Below are positions 39,027 through 48,658 of a DNA stretch of 64,000 nt, one piece after another. Source of the DNA: Paracoccus salsus (GTDB lineage: Bacteria; Pseudomonadota; Alphaproteobacteria; Rhodobacterales; Rhodobacteraceae). The notes under the pieces are model-generated. The model had not been told where the DNA came from, did no database searches, and saw nothing but the letters and a program-made list of their open reading frames with translations. The first letter of the stretch is position 1; each line of letters starts with the position of its first letter. The stretch is taken from the NCBI RefSeq assembly GCF_021556615.1, contig NZ_JAKGGD010000003.1:471762-535761 (forward strand). The letters run 5' to 3'. A program made the translations under genes and the position numbers.

Positions 39027-39763
39027 AGCGCCAGCCGGCGCTTTACCTCGGCCATCGCGCTTGCAACGCGCTCGGCGTCGAGACCGCGCACGACCAGATT
39101 GGTGCCGAACCCGCTCGGCCTGTGGAACGGATAGGACCCCAGCGCCAGATCGGGATATTCGGCCGCCACCGCCTTGAGGTCCTCGGCCACGTCGCTTTCG
39201 CCGCGCAGCACCTCGACGCTTTGGGATAGCATCGGGCGGCCGGGCGCCAGTCGCGGGATCAGCCAGTCCACCATGCCCCGAAAGACCTCGGGCACCCCTG
39301 CCATGACATGGGTGTTGCCGATCGAGAACCCCGGCGCGGCCGAGACGGCATTGTCGATCAGCGTGGCGCCGACCGGGATACGAGCCATCCGAAGCCGGTT
39401 GGGCGTCAACTCGGTCCCCATCCGGTCGCAACGGGCCTGCAAAAGCGCCCGCGCCTGTGCATTGATCTCGATCGTGGTGCCATGCGCGGCTGCGACGGCA
39501 TCGGCGGTGATGTCGTCATGCGTGGGCCCGATCCCGCCCGACGTGAACAACAGCCCGCAGGCACCGCCCAGACTGCTGTCCAGGGCGCGTATCGCCGCGA
39601 CGATCTGATCCTGGTCATCGGCCACCACCCTGATTTCGCGAAGATCGAACCCGGTGGCCGACAACAGCTTGGCCAGATGATGGGCGTTTCCCTCGCGCGT
39701 GCGGCCCGACAGGATCTCGTCTCCGATCACAAGAATGGCCGCCGTCGGATTGTCTGACTGCAT
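39023..39763 (-). CDS. Competence/damage-inducible protein A, molybdopterin-binding (CinA N-terminal domain)
   Basis: The ATG at 39763 follows GAGGGA and gives 246 residues, the length of the CinA N-terminal MoCF-biosynthesis domain alone. Motifs AAILVIGDEILSGRTREGNAHHLAKLLSATG near 7-37 and LLFTSGGIGPTHDDITADAVA near 75-95 are clear. Full CinA also has a C-terminal NMN amidohydrolase domain, absent here. The role of the stand-alone domain is uncertain; proposed functions include pyrophosphatase activity on nucleotides. It starts a two-gene operon with the GNAT gene. Confidence 0.88.
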   Translation of the reverse strand: MQSDNPTAAILVIGDEILSGRTREGNAHHLAKLLSATGFDLREIRVVADDQDQIVAAIRALDSSLGGACGLLFTSGGIGPTHDDITADAVAAAHGTTIEINAQARALLQARCDRMGTELTPNRLRMARIPVGATLIDNAVSAAPGFSIGNTHVMAGVPEVFRGMVDWLIPRLAPGRPMLSQSVEVLRGESDVAEDLKAVAAEYPDLALGSYPFHRPSGFGTNLVVRGLDAERVASAMAEVKRRLAL

Positions 39764-39864
39764 GACCGGTCCCTCATGGTTGCTGCCCTGTTCTATGCCC
39801 ACGCACGGCACTGGAACAAGTGGCCCGGCGGGTCTATCTATGCGGTCAGACGAAAGGATCCGCG

Positions 39865-40665
39865 ATGGACGAAGAAAGCCGCATTACCAAGGAAGGCATC
39901 CGCATTCACGCCGGCACGGATTTCGCCGGGATGCACAAGGCCGGCGCGCTGGCCGCGCGGATCCTGGACGAGGTCGGGCCGATGGTGGCGCCGGGCGTGG
40001 CGACCGGGGTGCTCGATGATTTCATTCGCGAGCGCATTCAGCAGGAAGGTGCCACATCGGCGACCATCGGCTATCGCGGCTATCAGCACGCAAGCTGCAT
40101 CAGCGTGAATCATGTGGTCTGCCACGGCATCCCCGGCGAAAAGGTGCTGCAGAACGGCGACATCCTGAATATCGATGTGACCGTGATCGTGGACGGCTGG
40201 TACGGCGATACCAGCCGCATGTATGTGGCGGGCAAGCCGTCGATCAAGGCGCAGCGACTGATCCAGGTCACCCATGATTCGCTGATGAAGGGGATCGAGG
40301 CCGTCCGGCCCGGCGCCACGTTCGGCGATATTGGCGCCGCCATCCAGACCTACGCGGAGGCTCAGCGCATGTCGGTGGTCCGCGATTTCTGCGGCCATGG
40401 GCTGGGCCGGGTTTTTCACGCACCCCCCAACGTGCTGCATTTCGGCCGCGCCGGCAAAGGCCCGGTCCTCGAAGAGGGAATGTTCTTCACGATCGAGCCG
40501 ATGATCAATCTGGGCCGGCCCGAGACCAAGGTCCTGGCCGACGACTGGACGGCGGTCACCCGCGACAAGTCGCTTTCGGCCCAGTTCGAACATTCGATCG
40601 GCGTGACGGCGGACGGGTGCGAGATCTTCACCGCCTCAGACCGGTTCTTCCCCGAATTCGGCTGA
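39865..40665 (+). CDS. map: Type I methionine aminopeptidase
   Basis: The 266-residue enzyme removes the initiator Met from nascent proteins. The metal-ligand segments DILNIDVTVIVDGWYGDTSRMY (two Asp), FCGHGLGRVFHAPPNVLHF (His) and EEGMFFTIEPMIN (Glu) are intact, and the final Glu lies near EHSIGVTADG. AAAGGAT precedes the ATG at 39865. It is divergent from the cinA-like gene. Confidence 0.95.
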   Translation: MDEESRITKEGIRIHAGTDFAGMHKAGALAARILDEVGPMVAPGVATGVLDDFIRERIQQEGATSATIGYRGYQHASCISVNHVVCHGIPGEKVLQNGDILNIDVTVIVDGWYGDTSRMYVAGKPSIKAQRLIQVTHDSLMKGIEAVRPGATFGDIGAAIQTYAEAQRMSVVRDFCGHGLGRVFHAPPNVLHFGRAGKGPVLEEGMFFTIEPMINLGRPETKVLADDWTAVTRDKSLSAQFEHSIGVTADGCEIFTASDRFFPEFG

Positions 40666-40802
40666 CCGGCACCGGCTTTCGGTGCCCCTCCGCCTTCGGC
40701 GCCGCCGCGACAGCCCTCAGGGCATCGCGGGCAGCGCCAGGTCACGGCGGCGCGCGTCGCGACCAAGCGCCATGACCCGCAGGTCCTGACCTGGCCGATA
40801 GG

Positions 40803-40829
40803 CCCGGGGGTCCGGGGGCTGGCCCCCGG
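40803..40829. repeat. G/C-rich palindromic intergenic repeat, copy 2
   Basis: This copy matches the element at 167-193 in 26 of 27 positions. It lies between map and the convergent yqgE and could form a stem CCGGGGGC/GCCCCCGG on either strand. It may act as a bidirectional terminator for the convergent pair. Confidence 0.7.
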
Positions 40830-40845
40830 CCGTGGCGGGACGCAA

Positions 40846-41460
40846 TCAGGCGTGGCCCGCGGCCGCCGACAGAAGCGAGGGGTCGATGCCTTGCGCGCGC
40901 AGCGCCGCCTGCCATTTGTCGTCGTGGTCGGCGCCAAAGATCAGCTCCTCGGCGCCATCGCCGGTCAGCCAGCCATTCTGCAGCATCTCGTCTTCCAGCT
41001 GGCCCGGCCCCCAGCCTGCGTATCCAAGCGCCAGAACGGCCGATTCCGGCCCCTGCCCATGCGCCAGGTCCTCAAGGATGTCGCGCGTGGTGGTCATCGC
41101 CAACGCGCCACTGATCCGCAGCCGACCCTCGGGATCGTTGCCGTGCGCGGGCACATTGTGCAGCACGAAGCCCCGTCCCGGTTCGACCGGGCCGCCGAAA
41201 CGCACCTCGATCTGCCTGGCGGCGTCATCCGCCTCGATCCCGAGCTGTTCCAGAAGGTCGCTGAAATCGATCTCGGGCAGCGGCCTGTTCAGGACAAGAC
41301 CCATCGCGCCCTCTTCGGAATGCGCACAGACAAGCACCACGGACCGCTGAAAACGCGGATCGGCCATGCCGGGCATGGCGATCAGGATCTTGCCCGTCAG
41401 GTTGTCCGTGTAGGCCGGCTCCTGCGGATCGTCGGACGGGTCGTCGGGGCTGATGCTCAT
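40846..41460 (-). CDS. YqgE/AlgH family protein
   Basis: A strong AGGAGG upstream supports the ATG at 41460, giving 204 residues. The family signatures LTGKILIAMPGMADPRFQRSVVLVCAHSEEGAMGLVLNRPL near 20-60 and VRFGGPVEPGRGFVLHN near 87-103 are intact. The family (AlgH in Pseudomonas, linked indirectly to alginate regulation) has no agreed biochemical function. It is divergent from the DsbD-N gene. Confidence 0.92.
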   Translation of the reverse strand: MSISPDDPSDDPQEPAYTDNLTGKILIAMPGMADPRFQRSVVLVCAHSEEGAMGLVLNRPLPEIDFSDLLEQLGIEADDAARQIEVRFGGPVEPGRGFVLHNVPAHGNDPEGRLRISGALAMTTTRDILEDLAHGQGPESAVLALGYAGWGPGQLEDEMLQNGWLTGDGAEELIFGADHDDKWQAALRAQGIDPSLLSAAAGHA

Positions 41461-41564
41461 CGGGCCTCCTTTTGACCTCAAGATCGGCCCTTGCCGCGTC
41501 TGATGCAAGACCCCCTCGCGTTTGTGACTTGGGTCGTCCGGGATTCGGGGCTATTGACCGATGC

Positions 41565-42353
41565 ATGACACGTATTCCGGCCATCGCACTCGGCTTTCTC
41601 GCGCTGGGGGTTCTGCCGCTCTCGGCGCAGGATCTGCCGCCAGGGCTGGAATCGGCGCGGCTTCTGCCGGGCTGGATCGACGATCAGGGCAACCGCATCG
41701 CCGCGCTGGAGCTTCGGCTGGCGCCCGGCTGGAAGACCTATTGGCGCAGCCCGGGCGACAGCGGGCTGCCCCCCAGCTTCGACTGGCAGGATTCGTCGAA
41801 CCTTGCCGATATCACCCTTCACTGGCCCGCCCCTGAGGCGATCCGCTCGGGCGATGACCTGACCTTGGGATATCACGACCTGCTTGTGCTGCCCTTCACC
41901 GCCCGTCCCGCGGATCCGGCCCAGCCCCTCCGGCTGGGCACAACGGTCGATTTCGGACTGTGCGAGAAGATCTGCATTCCCGCCAATGTCGCGCTGCAGG
42001 CCCCGGATCCGGGCGCGATGCCCGACCCGCAGATCGAGGCCGCGCTGAAAACGGTTCCGCGTCCGCTGGCACAGCGTCCCCTCTGCCGCCTGACAGGGAT
42101 CGAGGACGGCATGCGCCTGAGCGCCCTGTTGCCGCAGGCCGGTGCCGAGGCCGCCGCGATGGAGGTCATGGGACACCCCGATATCTGGGTGTCGTCACCC
42201 GTGCTGCAGTCCGAAGGGAACGGCACCCGCGCGACCGCCGATTTCGTGGCGCCCTCGGCGCAGCCCTTCGACCTGGACCTCGCCGAAGTCCGGATCACGC
42301 TGATCGGCGCGGATGGGGCGGTCGAGACCCAGGGCTGCGACCCGCAAGGCTGA
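41565..42353 (+). CDS. DsbD N-terminal-domain (DsbC-binding) secreted protein
   Basis: The ATG at 41565 begins a signal peptide (MTRIPAIALGFLALGVLPLSAQ). The 262-residue protein has FGLCEKICIPANVAL near residue 127, which corresponds to the redox-active CxxxC of the DsbD alpha domain, and WRSPGDSGLPPSF earlier. It lacks the membrane and thioredoxin domains of full DsbD, so it may accept electrons from a separate CcdA/DsbD-type membrane protein and pass them to periplasmic disulfides. It overlaps the convergent RND gene by 59 nt. Confidence 0.82.
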   Translation: MTRIPAIALGFLALGVLPLSAQDLPPGLESARLLPGWIDDQGNRIAALELRLAPGWKTYWRSPGDSGLPPSFDWQDSSNLADITLHWPAPEAIRSGDDLTLGYHDLLVLPFTARPADPAQPLRLGTTVDFGLCEKICIPANVALQAPDPGAMPDPQIEAALKTVPRPLAQRPLCRLTGIEDGMRLSALLPQAGAEAAAMEVMGHPDIWVSSPVLQSEGNGTRATADFVAPSAQPFDLDLAEVRITLIGADGAVETQGCDPQG

Positions 42354-45300
42354 CCACCGCCGCCACGATCACGGCCAGGGCTACCGCGAGCACATACCAG
42401 CCAAGCGCCGCGACCGGCGAGGCGGCCACAGGCCACCATGCCGGCAGCGTGACCCCCAGTTCCGGAAACAGCGTCGCGGGTGGCAGGATGGCCAGGAAAG
42501 CCAGCCCGGCCAGACCCGCACCAAGGCGCACCGGTCCTTGCATCGCCGGGGACCGAAGCCCGCGCCGGAAACCGATCCGCGACCGCCCCAGATCGGCGCC
42601 GATGCCCAGCACGGCAGGCACCACCAGCAACACCACGATCATCCCGAAGCCCAGCCCATAGGCCAGGGTCACGACCGTCGGCTTCAGGAACAGCGCCTGC
42701 GACGACCGCTCATACAGAAGCGGTGCCAATCCCAGCACGGTCGTCGCGGTCGTCAGCAGCACCGGACGGAAACGGTTGCACACGGCCTCGACGACGGCCG
42801 GCCTGAGGCCGCGATCCTTTGCGTATTCGTCGATGGTCGAGATCAGCACGATCGAATCATTGATGATGATCCCCGACATCCCGATCAGCCCGACGATCGA
42901 GAACATCGACATCGGCAGATCCCAGACGTGGTGGCCCCAGACCGCGCCGACCAGGCCAAAGGGGATCACCGACATCACCACCAGCGGCCGGGACCAGCTG
43001 GCAAAGATCCAGGCCAGAACCATGTAGATGCCGGTCAGCGCCAGCGCAAAGCCAAGCGCCGCGTCGCCAAGGAAGTCACGCTCCTGCTCGGCCAGGCCGG
43101 TGGTCTCGAAGTTGATGCCGTATTCGGCGGCGATCGCGGGCATGATCTCGAATTCAAGCTGCTGGGCGATCTGGGCGGCGCGCGACGGATCGTCGTCGGA
43201 AATGTCGCCCGTGACCGAGATCATCCGTTCGCCATTCTCGCGCCGGATCACGGAAAAGCCCGCTTCGCTGCTGACCGTCACGATATCGCCAAGCGGAACC
43301 CACTGTCCCAAGGCCGTGCGCATCATCATCCGCTCCAGGAAATCGCCGCGCCGTTCGTCCTCGGGCAGTTCGACCCGGATCGCGCCGGTGCGGGTGCCGA
43401 CCGGATAGGTCGCCGCCTCGATCCCGGCCAGACGCTGACGCAACTCGCGGCCCAGACCCTCGGTGGTGAATCCCAGCGCCTCGCCACGCGCGGTCAGCTG
43501 TAATTCCAGCTCATCCTTGTCATAGGACATGCTGTCTTCCAGCGCCGACACCTCGGGGAAGGCCTGAAGCCGCAGCTTCAAGGCCTCGGCCGCGTTCTTC
43601 AGCCTTTGCGCCTCGGCGCCCGTCATCCGCACCGAAACCGCATCCCCGCCCGGCCCCGACCGAAAGCCCCGGAAGCTGATCGTCTCCAGCCGGGGATCGC
43701 TTGGCATGGCGTCCTGCAAGGCGGCCACGAAATCAAAGCTTGAATAGGGCCGGAAATCGGGGTCGATCAGTTCCATCTGGACGGCGCCCAGCAGGTCGGT
43801 ATCTTTGGTATCCGCCCCGGGCAGAGGGCGGCCGGAATTGCTGCCGACCATGGTCATGGCGTGGGTGACCGGATTGATGCCGTATTCGTCCTCGTAGCGT
43901 GCCGCGACACGGTCGACCGCTTCCTGGACCAGCCCCATGACGCGGATCGTGTCATCGCGAGTCGCCCCCGGCAGCATGGCGAAATTGCCGGCGACGCTGC
44001 CCTGTTCGGGCGCGTCGAAGAACCGCCACGGCACCTGTCCCGAGATCAGCGCCGAGGCTGCCCACGAGAACAGCACGATGGTGGCGGCAAGAACCGGGTA
44101 GCGCAGGATCAGCACCCAGCGGGTCAGCGGGCGAAGCAGATGATGGACCACCCGGTCCAGCCCCCGATTGACCAGCTTCGAGGGCCGGTCATACCAGTGC
44201 CGGCGGGCCGAGCGGGTCAGCGCATGCGACATGTGGCTGGGCAGCACCAGGAAACACTCGACCAGCGAGGCGATCAGAACCAGGATCACCGTCATCGGAA
44301 TGTCGATGATCAGGTCTCCAAATCGCCCGCCGATCAAGACCAGCGCCCCGAAGGCGATGATCGTCGTCAGCGACGACGACACGACCGGCGCGGCCATCCG
44401 GGCAGCCGCGCGTTCGGCGGCGACCACGGCAGGCTCGCCCAGCTTGCGGGCACGGTAATCCGCATGTTCGCCCACCACGATCGCATCATCGACGATGATC
44501 CCCAGCGTCAGGATCAGCGCGAACAGCGAGACCATGTTCAGGGTCATCCCCGTCGCATACATCAGCGCCACCGCGCCCAGCAGCGACGCCGGTATTCCCG
44601 CAGCCACCCACAAGGCGGTCCGCGCGTTCAGGAACAGGAACAGCAGCGCCAGGACCAGCCCCAAACCCAAAAGCGCGTTGTCCAGCAACAGCGCCAGCCG
44701 GGCCGAGATAAGCTCGGCCCGGGCGCGCACCAGTTCGATCCCGACGCCCGCCGGCAGCGCCGGTTCCATTCGGGAAACGACCTGCTCGACCGTGCGTTGC
44801 ATCCCGATCGCATCGCCCGAGGCGCTGCGCTGGACCTGCACCATCACCGCCGGGTTGCCATCCACGAAATAGGCCGTGTTGCGGTCCATTCCGGACTGGC
44901 GGACCTCGGCCACGTCGCCGACCGTCAGCTGCGTTCCGTCGGACCGCGCGGCCAGAATCAGCGCCGCCACCTCTGCCGGGGCGCGGGCCTCGGTCCCGGT
45001 CCGCACCCGGGCGGCCCCCGACGACACATCGCCGGCCGGGCTGACCGACGCCGCCGCCCGGACGACGCCCGCGATCTGCTCCAGCGTCACGTCGTGGCGA
45101 ACCATGTCGGCCATCCGGACCTCGACCAGCGTCTCGGGCGCTGCCAGGCCCGAAACGGTCAGCCGCGTGATGCCCTGCGCATAGAGGCGGTTCACCAGTT
45201 CATCAGCGATGCGGCCAAGCTGGTCCAGCCCGACCGGACCGGCGATGACGACATCCGCCACCCGGTCGCGCCAGGAACTGCGGACGATTTCGGGGTCCTC

Positions 45301-45678
45301 GGCGCCTTCGGGCAGCTCGCCGGCGCCGGCGATGGCGGTTTCCACATCGGAACTTGCGCGCGACATGTCCCAGCCGGGTTCGAACTCGACCTCGATCTCG
45401 CCATATCCCTGCACCGCACGAGATCGCGTCAACGCGACCCCCTCGACGCCGATCAGCGCCGGCTCCAGCACCGCGATGATCGAGCGGTCCACGTCCTCGG
45501 GGCCGGCACCGTCCCAACGCACCGCGACGTCGATCTCCTGCACGACGGTATCTGGAAAAAACTGTGCGCGCAGCTTCGGCGCCGCGTAGAGCCCGCCCAC
45601 CAGCATCACCGCCATCACCAGATTGGCCAGCGTCCGGTGGCGGGTAAAGATCGACAGGATGCCCCGACCCTCAGCCAT
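42295..45678 (-). CDS. RND efflux transporter permease (HAE/AcrB type)
   Basis: The 1127-residue inner-membrane protein has the RND plan of 12 helices with two large periplasmic loops. TM4 carries GIIVDDAIVVGEH with the proton-relay Asp pair, and VGLIGMSGIIINDSIVLIST lies in TM10-11. It should work with the membrane-fusion protein encoded just upstream (8-nt overlap) and an outer-membrane channel that is not in the window. Substrate is unknown. The ATG at 45678 was chosen because longer starts overlap most of the fusion-protein gene. Its 3' end overlaps the convergent DsbD-N gene by 59 nt. Confidence 0.92.
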   Translation of the reverse strand: MAEGRGILSIFTRHRTLANLVMAVMLVGGLYAAPKLRAQFFPDTVVQEIDVAVRWDGAGPEDVDRSIIAVLEPALIGVEGVALTRSRAVQGYGEIEVEFEPGWDMSRASSDVETAIAGAGELPEGAEDPEIVRSSWRDRVADVVIAGPVGLDQLGRIADELVNRLYAQGITRLTVSGLAAPETLVEVRMADMVRHDVTLEQIAGVVRAAASVSPAGDVSSGAARVRTGTEARAPAEVAALILAARSDGTQLTVGDVAEVRQSGMDRNTAYFVDGNPAVMVQVQRSASGDAIGMQRTVEQVVSRMEPALPAGVGIELVRARAELISARLALLLDNALLGLGLVLALLFLFLNARTALWVAAGIPASLLGAVALMYATGMTLNMVSLFALILTLGIIVDDAIVVGEHADYRARKLGEPAVVAAERAAARMAAPVVSSSLTTIIAFGALVLIGGRFGDLIIDIPMTVILVLIASLVECFLVLPSHMSHALTRSARRHWYDRPSKLVNRGLDRVVHHLLRPLTRWVLILRYPVLAATIVLFSWAASALISGQVPWRFFDAPEQGSVAGNFAMLPGATRDDTIRVMGLVQEAVDRVAARYEDEYGINPVTHAMTMVGSNSGRPLPGADTKDTDLLGAVQMELIDPDFRPYSSFDFVAALQDAMPSDPRLETISFRGFRSGPGGDAVSVRMTGAEAQRLKNAAEALKLRLQAFPEVSALEDSMSYDKDELELQLTARGEALGFTTEGLGRELRQRLAGIEAATYPVGTRTGAIRVELPEDERRGDFLERMMMRTALGQWVPLGDIVTVSSEAGFSVIRRENGERMISVTGDISDDDPSRAAQIAQQLEFEIMPAIAAEYGINFETTGLAEQERDFLGDAALGFALALTGIYMVLAWIFASWSRPLVVMSVIPFGLVGAVWGHHVWDLPMSMFSIVGLIGMSGIIINDSIVLISTIDEYAKDRGLRPAVVEAVCNRFRPVLLTTATTVLGLAPLLYERSSQALFLKPTVVTLAYGLGFGMIVVLLVVPAVLGIGADLGRSRIGFRRGLRSPAMQGPVRLGAGLAGLAFLAILPPATLFPELGVTLPAWWPVAASPVAALGWYVLAVALAVIVAAVVSLAGRSPGSRPPHPRRSA

Positions 45679-46996
45679 TGCCCTGACCTCGGCGGTTCTG
45701 GGCCCGCTGGTCTTCGGCGGGCGCCGGGGCAGCGGCATCGCGGACCATGATCCCGGTTCCCAGCTGGGGCGCGCGCTCGGCCACGATGCGGGCACCCTGA
45801 AGGTCAGCCGAAACCGCGATGATCACATCGTCGCCCTGCCGCCGCAGCACGCGCACCGGTGTCGCCATCAGTCGTCCGTCGGCATCCGCGGCCAGCACGG
45901 CGCCGTCCGGTCCCACCGCCGCAGCGGGGATCACGGCGGCATTGTCGATCTGCGGCTCGGAAATCTCGACGCTGACGAAGTCGCCCGGCCGCAGCGTCTC
46001 GCCGCCCGACAGGATCCGCGCATAGACGACCCGGCCGGCCGTGCCCTCGGCCACCGAGGCAGCCGCGCGATCCAGCCGCGCCTCGGCTGTCAGCCGCCCG
46101 GCCGAGCCGTCCAGAATGACCGTCGCCGGACGATCCCGCAACTGACCGCCATCCGCCAGAAGGCGCGAGAACTGGCTCAGCGACAACGGCGCCTGCACCT
46201 CGAGGTCGTCCGGATCGATGATCTCGGCCAGTTGTTCGTTCAGGCTGACCAAGCCCCCCTCGACCGCGGTGACGGCGGTGACGCGCCCCGAGAAGCCGGC
46301 CCTGATTTCGGTATCGGCCAGTTCGCGACGCGCCTCGGACAGCGCGATCTCGGCCCGGCGCAGTGCGTTTTCGGCCGCTGTCACGGCGCTTTCCGCCGAG
46401 GCCAGCGCAGACCGTCCCGCGATCACCGACTGCTCGGCGCTCGAGGCGGCCAGTTCGACGGTCTCGCGCGCGGCGCTGGTGCCAAGCCCGCGCTTGTCCA
46501 GCGACGCCTGGCGCTCGACGGCGGCGCGGCGCAGTTCGGCCTGACGCTCGGCCGCGGCAAGGTCGTCCGCGGCCACCTGCACATTGCGGCGCGCATCGCG
46601 CAGGGTCGCCTCGGCATCGTCGCGCGCGGCAAGCTGGTTCGCCAGCCCCGCCTGGGCGGAGGCGGGATCGATGCGGACCAGCACCTGACCGGCCTTGACC
46701 TGGCCGCCTTCCTGCATCGCCGGGTCCAGATGGACGATCTGCCCGGACGCGCCCGCGCGCAGTTGCAACCTGCGACGGGAATCGACGGTGCCGAACACCT
46801 TCATCACCGGCTGCACGACCTGCGGCGTCACGGTCAGCAGCCTGGCAGTGTAGACCTGCTCGCCACCGCTGCGTCCCGGACCGTCCTCGCCGTCGGCAGA
46901 GGTCGCCACCCACAGCTGAAACCCGGCCAGGAACAGCAGACCAAGCGTCAGGAAGGTGATGAACAGCCCGCTGAGGCTGCGAAACAGGAAACGCAT
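45671..46996 (-). CDS. HlyD-type periplasmic membrane-fusion protein of an RND system
   Basis: The 441-residue protein starts with one membrane anchor (FLFRSLSGLFITFLTLGLLFLAGFQLWV) followed by a lipoyl half (GQIVHLDPAMQEGGQVKAGQVLVRID), a long Ala/Arg/Glu coiled coil near 115-225, a second lipoyl half (GFSGRVTAVTAVEGGLVSLNEQL) and a beta-barrel. This is the normal AcrA-like plan. It begins the operon, the permease following with an 8-nt overlap. No dedicated repressor gene lies beside it. Confidence 0.92.
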   Translation of the reverse strand: MRFLFRSLSGLFITFLTLGLLFLAGFQLWVATSADGEDGPGRSGGEQVYTARLLTVTPQVVQPVMKVFGTVDSRRRLQLRAGASGQIVHLDPAMQEGGQVKAGQVLVRIDPASAQAGLANQLAARDDAEATLRDARRNVQVAADDLAAAERQAELRRAAVERQASLDKRGLGTSAARETVELAASSAEQSVIAGRSALASAESAVTAAENALRRAEIALSEARRELADTEIRAGFSGRVTAVTAVEGGLVSLNEQLAEIIDPDDLEVQAPLSLSQFSRLLADGGQLRDRPATVILDGSAGRLTAEARLDRAAASVAEGTAGRVVYARILSGGETLRPGDFVSVEISEPQIDNAAVIPAAAVGPDGAVLAADADGRLMATPVRVLRRQGDDVIIAVSADLQGARIVAERAPQLGTGIMVRDAAAPAPAEDQRAQNRRGQGNG

Positions 46997-47051
46997 TTAT
47001 CCAAATCCGATCGGTGCTGGTCGCGCCTGACCCATGATGCGGAAACTGGAC

Positions 47052-47900
47052 CTAAACGGAAAGCGTTTCCAGCCTGGCGGAAAGCGACAAAAGGTCCGCC
47101 CACGCCTCGCGCTTGGCCGGCGGGTTCCGCAGCAGGTAGGCGGGGTGCGTCATCGGCAGCGCGGGACGCCCGAAAGCCTGCGCCCACTGGCCGCGCAGCC
47201 GCAGAATGCCCCGCCGTCCCAGCGCCGCCTGGCATGGTATGTTGCCCATCAGCACGATCACGTCCGGCGCGGCCAACTCGATGTGGCGCCGCACGAACGG
47301 CATGCTCACGGAGATTTCATCAGCATTGGGGTCTCGATTGCCGGGCGGTCGCCATGCCAGCACGTTGACGATGTAGAGCGCCTGTTCGGCATCGACCGCC
47401 GCCCGGGACAATCCGATCGCATCGAACATGCGGTCCAGCAACTGTCCGGCGCGCCCCACGAACGGGCGGCCCTGCCGGTCCTCTTCGTCGCCCGGCGCCT
47501 CGCCCAGGATCAGCACCCGCGAGCCGGGCTTGCCGTCGGCGAAGCAGAAGTTCCGCGCGCCTTTCTTGAGTTCGAGCCCGTCAAAGCCTTCCTGCGCGGC
47601 GGCCAGCGCCCCGAGATTGTCGGCGGCGGCGGCCAGGGCCTCGGCCTCGGCGATCCGCACGGCCAGATCGTCGGCGGGGTCGGGTCCCGCGCGAGAGGTC
47701 TGCGGCGTCGACTGGATGGGCAGATCGGCCAGCGGCGCCGGTGCGGGCGTTGCGGGCCTGGGGCGGTTTGCCAGCTCGAACCGGTCCACCGGCGCATCGA
47801 GAACAGGCTCGTCCGCCCCCATCTCGACCTGCCACTCGAGAAGCGCCAGCGCGGTCTCCGCGTCCAGCTCTATTCCCTGATATGTCGGATTGGTGTCCAT
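47052..47900 (-). CDS. Family 4-like uracil-DNA glycosylase lacking the Fe-S cysteines
   Basis: The ATG at 47900 gives 282 residues. The catalytic motif GEAPGDEED at 133-141, RPFVGRAGQLLD, RPPGNRDP at 184-191 and the late HPAYLL match family-4 UDGs, which excise uracil from DNA. The four cysteines that ligate the [4Fe-4S] cluster in family 4 are missing: no CxxC precedes the core, the VKC position is Trp183 and the next is Met200. The first ~110 residues are an extra Ala/Pro-rich region. Activity is likely but the cluster-free fold is unusual. It ends before the RND operon. Confidence 0.85.
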   Translation of the reverse strand: MDTNPTYQGIELDAETALALLEWQVEMGADEPVLDAPVDRFELANRPRPATPAPAPLADLPIQSTPQTSRAGPDPADDLAVRIAEAEALAAAADNLGALAAAQEGFDGLELKKGARNFCFADGKPGSRVLILGEAPGDEEDRQGRPFVGRAGQLLDRMFDAIGLSRAAVDAEQALYIVNVLAWRPPGNRDPNADEISVSMPFVRRHIELAAPDVIVLMGNIPCQAALGRRGILRLRGQWAQAFGRPALPMTHPAYLLRNPPAKREAWADLLSLSARLETLSV

Positions 47901-47938
47901 CGCCGGCAGGCTAGGCCGCACGGCGTGCGCGGGCAAGA

Positions 47939-48649
47939 TCAGTCGACCACCAGCATGTAGCCGGTGCCGCGCACGGTTTGCAGAAAGCGCGGCTCTTTCG
48001 GATCCGGCTCGATCTTGCGGCGCAGCCGGGTGATCTGCACGTCGATAGCGCGTTCGGAATGCTCGGTCTCGTCGCCATTGCCGCCGCCCCGGCCCAGATC
48101 CTCGATCAGGTCGGCCCGGCTGACCGGCTGACCCCGGCTGGCCGCCAGACGCCGCAGCAACGCCTGTTCGCTGCCGGTCAGCCGCAGATGGGTGTCGCCC
48201 TGCCAAAGCTCGCCCTTGTCGGTGTCATAGCGCAGCATCCCCAGCGACAGGAACTTGGGCTGCGACATCTCGGCCACGGGCACGCGGCGCAGGATCGCCC
48301 CGATTCGCAACAGCAATTCGCGTGGCTCGAACGGCTTGGGCAGGTAGTCATCCGCACCGCTTTCAAGTCCGGTGATTCGGTCCTCGGTCTCGCCCCTGGC
48401 GGTCAGCAGCAGGATCGGTGTCTGGATCCGCTCGCGCAGCGCCCGGGTCAGCGAGAACCCGTCCTCGCCCGGCATCATCACGTCCAGCACGATGAGATCG
48501 AATTCCAGCCCGGACAACAGTCGCCGAGCCTGCGCGGCATCGTGCGCCATCGTCACCATGAAACCGTTCTTGCGCAGGAATCGCCCCAGCAGTGCCCGGA
48601 TGCGTTCATCGTCATCGACGATCAGGATATGCGTGTCGTGACTGGTCAT
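47939..48649 (-). CDS. petR: OmpR-family response regulator, PetR-like
   Basis: The 236-residue protein has a receiver domain with acidic pocket VDDD at 11-14, phospho-acceptor Asp56 and Lys105, and a C-terminal winged helix (RLTGSEQALLRRLA to RFLQTVRGTGYMLVVD). Together with the MarR gene immediately upstream it matches the petP-petR pair of Rhodobacter capsulatus, where PetR is needed for respiratory and photosynthetic growth. No histidine kinase gene is adjacent, as in that pair. The gene name rests on synteny and family, and the regulated genes are unknown here. Confidence 0.82.
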   Translation of the reverse strand: MTSHDTHILIVDDDERIRALLGRFLRKNGFMVTMAHDAAQARRLLSGLEFDLIVLDVMMPGEDGFSLTRALRERIQTPILLLTARGETEDRITGLESGADDYLPKPFEPRELLLRIGAILRRVPVAEMSQPKFLSLGMLRYDTDKGELWQGDTHLRLTGSEQALLRRLAASRGQPVSRADLIEDLGRGGGNGDETEHSERAIDVQITRLRRKIEPDPKEPRFLQTVRGTGYMLVVD

Positions 48650-48658
48650 GGGGTGATC

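Noticed and set aside
43861..45750. Open frame antisense to the RND permease
   Set aside because: It has a low-complexity His/Arg/Gln/Asp composition and the sense strand encodes a complete RND protein with all motifs.
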